Below, piece by piece: positions 47,330 to 55,345 of a stretch of 64,000 bases of DNA. Position 1 is the stretch's first letter, and every line of letters starts with the position of its first letter. The DNA is from Prochlorococcus sp. AG-363-P06. GTDB taxonomy: Bacteria; Cyanobacteriota; Cyanobacteriia; PCC-6307; Cyanobiaceae. Both the position numbers and the translations under genes were made by a program. The stretch is taken from positions 39,060-103,059 of the forward strand of contig QCGD01000007.1 of the NCBI GenBank assembly GCA_003280025.1, written 5' to 3'. The notes beneath the pieces are model-generated. The model saw only the letters and a program-made list of their open reading frames with translations, searched no databases and had not been told where the DNA came from.

Positions 47330-48672
47330 TTATCAAAACCTTCTTGCATCTCTTTCTCATCTAAATTTCTACCAATAAAAACAAGTTGGTTTCGCCGTGG
47401 CTCGTTACCCCATTCTTTATCAGGTTGTGCGGTAAATAACATATGTACTCCTTGGAATACTATTCTTCTTGGGTTACCTGAGTAACTTATGAAACCTTTA
47501 GTTCTGAATATATCCACCCCTTTTTCTGAGAGTAGCCTACCCATCCAAGTGTTTAGTTTCTCTGGGTCAACATCTCCAAATCGTTCTATTGCAATTGAAC
47601 CTACTTCATCATCATGCTCGTGCTCTGCCTGCCAGAACCTTTCAACATTGAAGGGAATCTCTTTTGAATTGTTTACATCAATCTTTATTACTTTCATCTT
47701 GAATTCTTCAGCGGTGTGTTGCGTAAACAAACCTATTTTTGTTGGCTTTTCTATGTTCAGGATGAATGATTTATTTCCTTTATCTTCCAATTGAAGATTT
47801 ATATGTTCTCCAAATGGAATACTATTCCCAGGTTCTAGAATTTTAGCTTTTTCTGCATAAAGTCTTACAGAGGATTCAGCACCATCTTTAAGTTCTTCCT
47901 CGGTTGAGCCTTGATTTGTAAAAGCTACTAATGACATTTCAGGATCGGGTCCTTCTTCTAGAATTAATTCATATTTACCTGCATCAAGATCGTAAACACC
48001 TGTCCATTCAAATGGATACTCTGGTTCAAGGAACGTAGGCCTGCGCTTAAGAATCTGATCTAGATCAAATGCACTAAGATTTAAGACTGTTTCAATTGGT
48101 ACTTGGGCATTCTCTGCTCTAATAATTCTAGTCATTCGGTTCATATCTCTCAATCTTGATTCAAGGGTATCTAATGCATCATCAGAGACTAAATCAGTTT
48201 TATTAAGGACAAGAACATCTGCAAATGCAACTTGTTCTGAACTTTCATCACTCCTTCCTAGTTGCTGTTCAATATGAGCAGCATCAACTAAAGTCACAAT
48301 TCCGTCGAGAGTAAATTCGGAACTAATTTCTTCATCCATGAAAAAAGTCTGAGCAACTGGCCCAGGATCTGCTAATCCTGTCGTTTCTACTAAAACATAG
48401 TCAAACTTATCTCTTCTTTTCATAAGGTTGCCAAGGACTCTTATTAGATCACCGCGAACAGTACAACAAATGCAACCATTTGACATCTCAAATACTTCTT
48501 CATCAGCATTAATTACGAGTCCTTGATCTATACCTACTTCACCGTATTCATTTTCGATTACTGCTATTCGTTTCCCATGCTCTTCACTTAATATTCTATT
48601 AAGAAGAGTAGTCTTACCTGAACCTAAGAATCCAGTAAGGATGGTAACAGGAACTTTATCTTTGATACTCAT
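47317..48672 (-). CDS. CobW/G3E-family GTPase, likely zinc metallochaperone, with an inserted domain
   Basis: A 451-residue G3E GTPase, longer than typical members (about 320-400). Walker A 'GFLGSGKTTLL' (14-24), metal motif 'NGCICCTVRGDL' with CxCC at 68-70, 'VETTGLADP' (about 95-103), and 'VLVLNKTDLV' (about 153-162) are all present. The CobW C-terminal domain (about 332-451) holds 'FRTKGFISYSGN' and 'VFQGVHMLFT', after a His-rich 'AEHEHDDE'. Between the two lies an extra domain (about 219-331) that resembles one in ZnuA next door. The locus and the metal motif suggest zinc delivery to an apo-protein. Confidence 0.9.
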   Translation of the reverse strand: MSIKDKVPVTILTGFLGSGKTTLLNRILSEEHGKRIAVIENEYGEVGIDQGLVINADEEVFEMSNGCICCTVRGDLIRVLGNLMKRRDKFDYVLVETTGLADPGPVAQTFFMDEEISSEFTLDGIVTLVDAAHIEQQLGRSDESSEQVAFADVLVLNKTDLVSDDALDTLESRLRDMNRMTRIIRAENAQVPIETVLNLSAFDLDQILKRRPTFLEPEYPFEWTGVYDLDAGKYELILEEGPDPEMSLVAFTNQGSTEEELKDGAESSVRLYAEKAKILEPGNSIPFGEHINLQLEDKGNKSFILNIEKPTKIGLFTQHTAEEFKMKVIKIDVNNSKEIPFNVERFWQAEHEHDDEVGSIAIERFGDVDPEKLNTWMGRLLSEKGVDIFRTKGFISYSGNPRRIVFQGVHMLFTAQPDKEWGNEPRRNQLVFIGRNLDEKEMQEGFDKCLI

Positions 48673-48751
48673 TTAATGGCTTTTACTCAATAAATAATAC
48701 TTTCATATAATAGTAATATTTAGAAATGAAAACCGTTTTTATTAGAATAAT

Positions 48752-50296
48752 TTAATTAGATAGATTCTCCCAGCTGCTTTCTATATTTGAACCAGCTTTT
48801 TTATCGCAAGATCCTCCTAGAGAATTTACGATAGTGCAAGTATTGTGAACAGCTACTGAAACAGTGTTCCCATCCATCATTAACCCGTCAACAAATATTT
48901 GCTTAGAAGAAATAGGAATAGAACTTTGTCTACTTAGATTTCTTAATAATTTAGAGGTTGGTTTTTGTTCTGGGAAAAGAACTGAAACATTGTCTTCTTT
49001 AAGCTCCGCAAGTACAGACTTTATATTATCAGGCCTCAAACTTGAGGAGTCTCCAAGAAAATCTAGTAAACTGATTGTTTCAAAACCAAAAGCATCGCCG
49101 TAATATTCCATTGCTTTGTGTTTAGAAACAATTACTCTTTTCGACTCTGGGATAGAGCTTACTTGTTCAACAATCCAAGAATCTAAGTCTTCTAATAACG
49201 AATCGACATTATTGAATCTCTCATTAATTAATTTTCTGTCATCTCTATTAAAAACTGAAATGTCTTTTTTCAAATTATTTTTAACAACTTTGCCCATTTT
49301 TATGATGTTATGTGGATCATGCCAAATATGAGGATCCAGGCCACCATGGTCATGATGGTGGTGATGCCCCTCTCCTTCATCAGGTACTTGTGCTATTGGT
49401 TCGACATCGCTATTTAAAACATCTTTGAAAAAGTGTTCATTTGCCTCAAACTCAAAAGGCATATGTTCAGTAAAAAATGTATATTGACCATCATCTTTGA
49501 TCTCCACGTTAAAAACGGTGCTATCTTTTCGTTGATCAAATTTAAGAACATAAGCTTTATTATTTGCAGTCAAAGTTCCTTTGTTTTTCTTATTTATTGT
49601 TTCTTTAGCTCCTAATAGTTCTTTCGCTAAATCTTCAGATCTTTCTATATCGTTAGATTTAAGTATTACCATCTTCATTGCAGGATCTGCATATTCGCCA
49701 TCAACTTTTGCAAAAGACCAAGTATAGTTACCTTTTTTTAGATCAAATCTACCTGCCCATTCAAAAGATCCTTCAGCGTGATCATCATGGCCACCATGGT
49801 CTGAATGGTCACCATGTCCTTCATGATCAGAGTGGTCATCTACTTTAGCTGAATGATCAGCGTGATCATCATGCCCACCATGGTCTGAATGTTCACTATG
49901 TCCTTCATGATCAGAGTGATCATCTACGTCTATTGCACTTACACCTACCACAACAGTTTTCTTTTTACTTTCCCAATTCCTCATGCTTGGAGTCATTTCT
50001 TTCCCAAGAGTGAATACTTTATCTGCACTATTTAGTAATTGAGCTTGCCTTGGATTTATCTTTAAGTCATGTACGTCTTGCTTCCTATCAACTAAGCAAG
50101 TGACCTTATCTGAAGGTAATGCAATTGATTTAACTAAATCACAAACCAATGGTTCTACAGCCACATATGACTTTCCTTTAGCTAGTAAATCTTGCCCAAA
50201 ACCTAAAAAAATAAAAGACGCTGCGATTACAGAATTTTTGATAATTAACTTGGTTGAACTGTTTTTATTTAATAAAAGTCTTTTGAAAATTGACAT
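48752..50296 (-). CDS. znuA: Zinc ABC transporter binding protein ZnuA with His-rich loop and inserted domain
   Basis: A 514-residue exported binding protein, far longer than usual ZnuA (about 300). An N-terminal hydrophobic segment (about 17-39) is the signal. 'VDRKQDVHDLKINPRQ' holds the first metal His. Residues about 125-175 are two tandem copies of a 28-residue His/Asp repeat. Residues about 178-292 form an extra domain ('FEWAGRFDLKKGNYTWSFAK', 'YTFFTEHMPFEF'). A second His cluster 'GHHHHHDHGGLDPHIWHDP' (310-328) and the lobe 2 'VIVSKHKAMEYYGDAFGFE' follow. It captures Zn2+ in the periplasm for ZnuBC. Confidence 0.94.
   Translation of the reverse strand: MSIFKRLLLNKNSSTKLIIKNSVIAASFIFLGFGQDLLAKGKSYVAVEPLVCDLVKSIALPSDKVTCLVDRKQDVHDLKINPRQAQLLNSADKVFTLGKEMTPSMRNWESKKKTVVVGVSAIDVDDHSDHEGHSEHSDHGGHDDHADHSAKVDDHSDHEGHGDHSDHGGHDDHAEGSFEWAGRFDLKKGNYTWSFAKVDGEYADPAMKMVILKSNDIERSEDLAKELLGAKETINKKNKGTLTANNKAYVLKFDQRKDSTVFNVEIKDDGQYTFFTEHMPFEFEANEHFFKDVLNSDVEPIAQVPDEGEGHHHHHDHGGLDPHIWHDPHNIIKMGKVVKNNLKKDISVFNRDDRKLINERFNNVDSLLEDLDSWIVEQVSSIPESKRVIVSKHKAMEYYGDAFGFETISLLDFLGDSSSLRPDNIKSVLAELKEDNVSVLFPEQKPTSKLLRNLSRQSSIPISSKQIFVDGLMMDGNTVSVAVHNTCTIVNSLGGSCDKKAGSNIESSWENLSN
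49774..49937 (-). repeat. 84-base tandem duplication in znuA coding for a His-rich repeat
   Basis: Two adjacent copies of an 84-base unit (starting at 49774 and 49858), differing at a handful of bases. Each codes for about 28 residues rich in His, Asp and Gly ('DDHSDHEGH', 'SDHGGHDDHA'). The second copy is slightly shorter. Confidence 0.9.
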
Positions 50297-50315
50297 AAAA
50301 AATTATAGATATCTA

Positions 50316-50332
50316 AAAATGATAATCATTTT
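50316..50332. promoter_or_regulatory. Fur/Zur-type operator between znuA and znuC
   Basis: AAAATGATAATCATTTT is a perfect 17-base palindrome with the GATAATCAT core of Fur/Zur boxes. It is 20 bases before the znuA start and about 100 bases before znuC, so one site could repress both. The Zur-like regulator is encoded about 900 bases away. Confidence 0.8.
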
Positions 50333-50430
50333 CAAAATTACTGACAAGTAAAGGTTTCAATTGTTATGAAAAGAATACGAAGCGTGTATTATTGGTAAGC
50401 TTATAAGGTGAATATTTTAAAAATTGATTA

Positions 50431-51201
50431 ATGGCTACTTTAGTCGCTGAAAATTTAACCTATTCATACACTAAAAAAAGTAAGCCAGCTTTAAATAAAG
50501 TATCAGTTGAGATTAAACCCGGAACTTTAACAGCGCTAGTTGGTCCAAACGGAGCTGGTAAATCTACTCTTCTTAAATTACTTCAAGGACAAAATGCCCC
50601 AGACAAAGGGGAAATAAAAATTGATGGGGACAAGTTATATAAATCAAGATCTCTTGTTGCACTTATGCCTCAAAGAAGTTCTATGAATTGGAAGTTTCCA
50701 ATTACAGTAGAAAAACTAGTATCTCTTGGACAAATAAAGTATTCAAAATCTAGAAGTAATGCTCCCTTTCAAATCAAGGCACTTCTAGCAAATCCTAATG
50801 CCTGGATCAATAAATGTTGCGAATTGGAGGCGACAATGCAAAGAGTTGGGATAGCAAACTTGGCTAATAGAAGACTAGATTCTCTTTCAGGTGGACAGCA
50901 ACAAAGGGCTCTTCTAGCAAAGACTCTTATGTCACCGGCTAAAATCTTTCTTCTTGATGAACCTTGCGCCGCATTGGACCCTCCTGCTAAAGAAGATTTT
51001 CTAAAAATTGTTCGTCAACTTGCAGATGCGGGTCTTTCTCTGCTTGTCAGTAGCCATGATTGGGGAGAATCTTTAAATAATTATGATCAAGTAATAGTTC
51101 TAGATAAAACAGTTTTGGCCGTTGGTAGTCCTGATTCAATAAAAGATAAATTAAATTCTATAAACATTAGCGCAATAAATAAAAATAATATCTGTGATTA
51201 G
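50431..51201 (+). CDS. znuC: Zinc ABC transporter ATPase ZnuC
   Basis: A 256-residue ABC ATPase. Walker A 'VGPNGAGKSTLLKLL', signature 'LSGGQQQRALLAKTL', Walker B 'KIFLLDEPCAALDP', and the switch His in 'VSSHDWGES' are intact. It powers ZnuB with zinc delivered by ZnuA, whose gene is divergent from it. It is convergent with the Zur-like gene, 13 bases apart. Confidence 0.95.
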   Translation: MATLVAENLTYSYTKKSKPALNKVSVEIKPGTLTALVGPNGAGKSTLLKLLQGQNAPDKGEIKIDGDKLYKSRSLVALMPQRSSMNWKFPITVEKLVSLGQIKYSKSRSNAPFQIKALLANPNAWINKCCELEATMQRVGIANLANRRLDSLSGGQQQRALLAKTLMSPAKIFLLDEPCAALDPPAKEDFLKIVRQLADAGLSLLVSSHDWGESLNNYDQVIVLDKTVLAVGSPDSIKDKLNSINISAINKNNICD

Positions 51202-51214
51202 AAAATGTTCTTTT

Positions 51215-51607
51215 TTAATTCTGGGCCTGATAACAGTTTTGGCAAAGGCCGAAATATTCGAGTGTATGAAACAAAAGTTGAAACTTTTCTGGATTTTTTT
51301 TAGGAGTTTGAATATCTTTTACTGGACAACCTTCCATTTTCGATGTCTCTCCGCATTGTACACAGGTTAAATGATGAATATCTCTATCAACAGGAGTATA
51401 AAGAACCTCACCTGTTGGAAGGTGTCTAGAACGAATTAGGCCATGCTTTATCAAAATTTGCAGATTTCTATAAACAGTTGTCAAACCCATAGATTTTCCT
51501 TTGTTAATCAATTGCCGATGCAACTCTTGTCCGCTCAATTCATCATCGCATCTATCAAGTTCCTCAAGAAGTTGTTCTTGTCTTTTGGTAATCTCAGTAT
51601 TACTCAT
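51215..51607 (-). CDS. zur: Fur-family repressor, probably Zur
   Basis: A protein of about 130 residues with a winged-helix domain ('SMGLTTVYRNLQILIKHGLI') and a metal domain with HH ('DIHHLTCVQCGE') and a second CxxC ('LCQNCYQAQN') that binds structural zinc. Its place among znu genes points to Zur. The ATG at 51607 ('MSNTEITKRQEQL') looks natural; a longer start at 51649 would leave only 17 bases to znuB and add a basic leader unusual for the family. Confidence 0.9.
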   Translation of the reverse strand: MSNTEITKRQEQLLEELDRCDDELSGQELHRQLINKGKSMGLTTVYRNLQILIKHGLIRSRHLPTGEVLYTPVDRDIHHLTCVQCGETSKMEGCPVKDIQTPKKNPEKFQLLFHTLEYFGLCQNCYQAQN

Positions 51608-51666
51608 CATAGTTTTCACTATCTTTTTATGTCTCGTATTTTCGATCATAACGAATCATTCAAATA

Positions 51667-52452
51667 ATGTCTTTTATAAATAACAACTGGTGGCTTGTTC
51701 CATTAATAATAACTGTTTTTACAGGAATCTTATGCCCAGCAATGGGAACTGTATTAATCACTCATAAAAGATTATTACAAGTTAATTTAATTTCTCATTG
51801 TGTCTTGCCTGGACTTGCACTAGCACTAGCTCTAGGAGTACATCCTTCTATTGGAGGAGTTATTAGTGGTCTTCTAGGCTCTGTATTTGCTGAAAGTTTA
51901 ACTAATAGAAAAAGTGAAAATTATGAAGCAGTTATGAATACTATTCTAGCTGGAATGCTTGGATTTGGAGTTCTTATTATTCCTCTACTCGGAATAAGAA
52001 TAGATTTGGAGGCAGTCCTATTTGGAGATTTGTTGACAGCAAATTTTGGGGATTTACTTAGAACAATAATTGCATTTCTAGCTTTTATAATTTTGATGAC
52101 TTTCGGATACGAAAAAGTTGTATATGTTGGACTAGATCCAGAAGGTGCATCAGCTAGTGGTATAAATGTTTCTTTATTAAATCTTGCCCTTAGCTTCACC
52201 ACTGCATTAGTAATTGTTAGCTCGATGTCAGCAGTTGGCGTGATTCTTGTAATTGCTCTTCTTTCAACCCCAACTTTGTTAGGGCTAAATAAGGCTCATA
52301 GTTTAAGAATTGCAATGATGAGGTCTTCATTTTTTGGATTATGTATTTCTTTATTAGGTTTCATTCTTTCTATAGTCTTTAACTTGTCTCCTGGGCCTGC
52401 AATTAGTGTTATTTGTGTTGCCTCTCTTATGATTCCTAAATTTCGTAAATAA
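51667..52452 (+). CDS. znuB: Zinc ABC transporter permease ZnuB
   Basis: A 261-residue permease of the ZnuB/MntB family with about eight membrane helices. 'FTGILCPAMGTVLITHKRLL', 'ISHCVLPGLALALALGVHP' and 'VGLDPEGASASGINV' match the family. It is divergent from zur and is separated from znuC by it, so the transporter is encoded in three transcripts. Confidence 0.94.
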   Translation: MSFINNNWWLVPLIITVFTGILCPAMGTVLITHKRLLQVNLISHCVLPGLALALALGVHPSIGGVISGLLGSVFAESLTNRKSENYEAVMNTILAGMLGFGVLIIPLLGIRIDLEAVLFGDLLTANFGDLLRTIIAFLAFIILMTFGYEKVVYVGLDPEGASASGINVSLLNLALSFTTALVIVSSMSAVGVILVIALLSTPTLLGLNKAHSLRIAMMRSSFFGLCISLLGFILSIVFNLSPGPAISVICVASLMIPKFRK

Positions 52453-52516
52453 TTAAATTTTAAATTACCAATAAGGATTTAATACTTCAAAAAGTTAATT
52501 GAGGAAATAAATTCTT

Positions 52517-52765
52517 TTAATTATTTTGAAGCTTTTCAACAACAGATTCCTTGCTGATTTGTGCAACATCATGTAAGCCATTAGCGTCAAACCATGGAGC
52601 TTCTTCCCAGTCAAAACCTTCCCCAAAAGTATTATCAGGTGAAGCTACATACCAGTGACACGATGCATCAGGAACATCAACAGCACATTTTGACCAATCA
52701 GCGTCCCATTGTGGAACTTGGACCCACATCACAGCAGCTAATAAAAGGGAAAAAATAAAATTCAT
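52517..52765 (-). CDS. Small exported Trp-rich protein, unknown
   Basis: An 82-residue protein with a signal-like start ('MNFIFSLLLAAVMWVQVP') and a Trp/Cys-containing mature part ('DWSKCAVDVPDASCHWYVAS', 'FDWEEAPWFDANGL'). The two Cys could form a disulfide. It follows znuB convergently by 64 bases. Function unknown. Confidence 0.65.
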   Translation of the reverse strand: MNFIFSLLLAAVMWVQVPQWDADWSKCAVDVPDASCHWYVASPDNTFGEGFDWEEAPWFDANGLHDVAQISKESVVEKLQNN

Positions 52766-52774
52766 AATATTAAG

Positions 52775-52909
52775 TTAACAAAATTTTGAGAGATTCTTTT
52801 CACATTCCTTCTTTCTTTTCTTCCAATAATCCTCGAGGATTTGATATTTATGTTCACTTTTAAATTCTTTAAAAGGCCTATCAAGAGTAATAATTGATTT
52901 ATTTTTCAT
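52775..52909 (-). CDS. 44-residue charged small protein
   Basis: ATG at 52909, TAA at 52775-52777. 'MKNKSIITLDRPFKEFKSEH' followed by 'KYQILEDYWKKRKKECEKNL' reads as a charged helical peptide with one late Cys pair region ('KECEKNLSKFC'). It lies 10 bases upstream of the exported protein gene on the same strand. Not a known family. Confidence 0.5.
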   Translation of the reverse strand: MKNKSIITLDRPFKEFKSEHKYQILEDYWKKRKKECEKNLSKFC

Positions 52910-53102
52910 TTTTATAGCAAAATCTATCTTTATTTATATATATAAATCATTTTTATTACTTATTTGAAGTGGATTTATACTCAATTTAGAGAATTTCGTT
53001 GAGAAAATTAATATTAGTTTTCTTAAATTGCAGAGAATTAATTATTTATTAATTCTATTAATTATTTATAAATATATTCCCTAAATATAAAAGTATATTA
53101 AT

Positions 53103-53243
53103 TTATAGATTCTTATGAATATGTAAGTATTTATTTGGATTTATAGCTATATAATTAATCGAATATATTACAATTCCCCCAAAAATATAAACAAGAAAAA
53201 TTGTAGAAATAATAAAAACTATTTTTATAAGAATTGTTTTCAT
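53103..53243 (-). CDS. 46-residue single-membrane-helix peptide
   Basis: ATG at 53243. 'MKTILIKIVFIISTIFLVYI' begins one long hydrophobic span to about residue 28, then a polar tail ends 'NKYLHIHKNL'. Composition matches a real small membrane protein, but AT-rich DNA can produce such frames by chance. Confidence 0.4.
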   Translation of the reverse strand: MKTILIKIVFIISTIFLVYIFGGIVIYSINYIAINPNKYLHIHKNL

Positions 53244-53340
53244 ATAAAATAAAGCATATTATTTATATTTTTGAAGATTAAAGAGATTTATTTGCAGATA
53301 AAGAATAATTAGTAATTTATACTCTAAGCTTTTAAATTAC

Positions 53341-53429
53341 TCGAGGAGTAGATTATACCTATCAGAAACTCCTCACACATTTTTTTCTGATACTTTAAAG
53401 TACTCAAGGTAATCCTTTGAGTACTTTTT
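53341..53429 (+). ncRNA. Candidate small RNA carrying the Yfr1 signature motif
   Basis: ACTCCTCACACA at 53368-53379 is identical to the central motif of Yfr1 at 28.7 kb. It can either pair as ACTCCTC with GAGGAGT at 53343-53349 (7 pairs), or sit exposed in a 21-base loop of a TATCAG/CTGATA stem (53360-53365 with 53387-53392). A strong terminator (53397-53427, then T-run) closes the element. No coding frame runs through. The 5' end is a guess. Confidence 0.6.
53397..53429 (+). terminator. Terminator of the Yfr1-motif RNA
   Basis: AAAGTACTCAAGG pairs with CCTTTGAGTACTTT (one bulged base) around TAAT and is followed by five T. The long stem makes it a strong Rho-independent terminator. Confidence 0.8.
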
Positions 53430-53510
53430 GTTTCTCTTGCTATGTGACAGTTACTATAGAGTCCTAATATGTATCGCATTCTTCTGTTATTGATGGGATA
53501 TTAGATATGT

Positions 53511-53608
53511 GTGTAGGAGGAACTGATTTTAATCAGTGGAAACAAGGAAACACTTGATCTAAATCAGTTTATTAAAAAGATCTCTCGTCGAGAGATCTTT
53601 TTTTTTTT
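53511..53608 (+). ncRNA. Yfr2-family small RNA
   Basis: The family hallmark of two GGAAACA blocks is present (TGGAAACAAGGAAACACT, 53537-53554), after a 5' hairpin ACTGATT/AATCAGT (53522-53537) and before a terminator. The transcript would be about 95 bases, the size reported for Yfr2-5. A purine-rich GTGTGTAGGAGG at 53509-53520, near the assumed start, can pair with the Yfr1 motif. The 5' end is estimated. Confidence 0.85.
53574..53608 (+). terminator. Terminator of the Yfr2-family RNA
   Basis: AAAGATCTCTC and GAGAGATCTTT form an 11-pair stem with a 3-base loop, followed by more than eight T. A classic Rho-independent terminator. Confidence 0.9.
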
Positions 53609-53633
53609 AATTATTTTGAAATTTAATAGATTT

Positions 53634-54017
53634 ATGAAAATAATTTATCTAATTATTTTAATGTTTACAAGTTTTCTATATCCTGAGTCATCATTGGCCT
53701 CTCAAGTAGAGTTAAAACCCTGTATAGAAGTTGCTCACTGTGTAAGAGAAGAATGGGATGTTAGAAATAGTGAGAATCCTTTTGAATCAATTCAATCAAT
53801 TATTGAAATTACTCCACGCACAGAAATTGTAGAACTTAATCGAGATTATCTTCATGCTCAGGTAACTAGCAAATGGATGAAGTATGTTGACGACTTAGAG
53901 GTTTCTTATTTTCCTGAATTGAAAAAATTGCTAATAAGATCAGAATCAAGAGTTGGAGAAAGCGACTTAGGAGTAAATCAAAAAAGAATTGATTTATTAA
54001 AAGAAAAGATGTTTTAG
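53634..54017 (+). CDS. DUF1499-family exported protein
   Basis: A protein of about 127 residues. A signal-like segment ('MKIIYLIILMFTSFLYPESS') is followed by DUF1499 features: 'KPCIEVAHCVREEWDV', 'VELNRDYLHAQVTSKWMKYV', and the closing 'SESRVGESDLGVNQKRIDLL'. The ATG at 53634 is preferred over a TTG at 53616, which lies just behind the Yfr2 terminator. No function is known for the family. Confidence 0.8.
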   Translation: MKIIYLIILMFTSFLYPESSLASQVELKPCIEVAHCVREEWDVRNSENPFESIQSIIEITPRTEIVELNRDYLHAQVTSKWMKYVDDLEVSYFPELKKLLIRSESRVGESDLGVNQKRIDLLKEKMF

Positions 54018-54168
54018 TAACCGTCGATCATAAATTTTATTATGATTTTATCTTTTTAGCTTTTTTATATTTATAAATTTCCTTAGAAAAAAAAGTAATA
54101 ATTTATAACTTGCATTCTAATAGGTATTATTATTAGGAAATTATTATAAGAAAAATATTATAAGAAAA

Positions 54169-54453
54169 ATGATAATAAATCTTATTTTCTTAATTGTATT
54201 AGGTTTACTTACTTTTTTGTCCTATAAGAATATAAAAAAACATGGAATTATTTGGATAGCTAAAGGCCTTTTGCAAATTGGAATATTAATATTATTTATT
54301 GGTGGGTTTTTAAAAATATTTATTAACTTACCTCCTAATTTATATATAAAAATTCTTTTTTTTATCACGTATATATGGTGCACTGTTGGTATAAATGCTA
54401 ATTTCATGATTCCTTTGATTAACTTTATTGATAAAAAATTAGATCAAAAATAA
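54169..54453 (+). CDS. Small three-helix membrane protein, unknown
   Basis: A 94-residue protein with three hydrophobic spans (about 2-18, 29-50, 57-82) and few charged residues. Single, isolated, in AT-rich sequence. No family recognised. An antisense frame (54222-54407) is open for the same compositional reason and is not called. Confidence 0.5.
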   Translation: MIINLIFLIVLGLLTFLSYKNIKKHGIIWIAKGLLQIGILILFIGGFLKIFINLPPNLYIKILFFITYIWCTVGINANFMIPLINFIDKKLDQK

Positions 54454-54507
54454 AATTTACATAAGGTGCTAGTCCTTATTTGAATAATAATTTTTATTAT
54501 ATATTCC

Positions 54508-54714
54508 TTATGATTTTTTCATTAAGTATAGGATCTCTAAATCCTGCAATGAGTCAGATATTTTTCTTTTTAAAAAACTTAATTCAGCTGCACCAACTTT
54601 AGATTCTTTAATAATTTTTTCTGCTTGATCAATAGCATGTTCAATATTTCTAATTTTGAGGTCTCTTATTGAAGGATTATTTTCACATTTTCTTTTTGTA
54701 TTTTTATCGAGCAT
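54508..54714 (-). CDS. Small helical charged protein, unknown
   Basis: A 68-residue soluble protein, predicted all-helical: 'IRDLKIRNIEHAIDQAEKII' then 'KVGAAELSFLKRKISDSLQD'. The heptad-like spacing suggests a helical hairpin or coiled coil. Unknown function. Confidence 0.55.
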   Translation of the reverse strand: MLDKNTKRKCENNPSIRDLKIRNIEHAIDQAEKIIKESKVGAAELSFLKRKISDSLQDLEILYLMKKS

Positions 54715-54882
54715 ATAAAATAAAAAATAATTTAATAGTTTTAGTTTAAAATTATTAAATTTCCATAGGATAAATAAAATATACTATTATGTAAACGATT
54801 ATTTTAATGATAGTAAAACCTCTCAGTAATTTATAGAGTATTTTTTTTATAGTGTAATATATACCTAGAATTTATAACTAAT

Positions 54883-55233
54883 TTGGAAGAATCAAAACTA
54901 ACTAATGAGGAAGATAATTCAAAAGAATCATCCCCTAAGATTGAGAAAGACATTAAAAATGAGCAGAATGTTGAAGCATTTTCTGAATTACTTGAAAAAT
55001 CAAGTGATCAAAATGTTTTACAACAAAAATCAAATCTTAATTCCCAAGAATTAAAATTACTACCTATAAAATCTCTTTTTGAGAGATTCCGTAATGAAGG
55101 TATTGATGGCATTACAACAAATCCTAATCAAAAAATGTTAGCTTTACTAATAATCTTATTGATTAATTTGAGTGTCTTTTTAGCAATTGCAAATTTTGGT
55201 AAGGCCTACTTAAAAAATGCAGGAATATTGTGA
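54883..55233 (+). CDS. Acidic protein with C-terminal membrane helix, unknown
   Basis: A 116-residue protein starting at TTG (54883). The first 45 residues are Glu/Lys/Asn-rich and probably disordered, 'LKLLPIKSLFERFRNEGIDG' is a helical motif, and a single membrane segment is at about 85-105. A tail-anchored membrane protein with a cytoplasmic acidic arm. Family not recognised. Confidence 0.6.
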   Translation: MEESKLTNEEDNSKESSPKIEKDIKNEQNVEAFSELLEKSSDQNVLQQKSNLNSQELKLLPIKSLFERFRNEGIDGITTNPNQKMLALLIILLINLSVFLAIANFGKAYLKNAGIL

Positions 55234-55345
55234 GTATAAAATAGTTATTCTTTTTAAACTATGCCTTTACATTTTTGATTCTTTAAAGAAACTATGATAT
55301 TTTCATGTCAGATTAATAAATCTAGAATAATTGGATAAGAATGAA

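Noticed and set aside
54009..54030. GTCGATC after the DUF1499 gene as a fifth tag copy
   Set aside because: Only 7-8 bases match, which is expected by chance a few times in this window.
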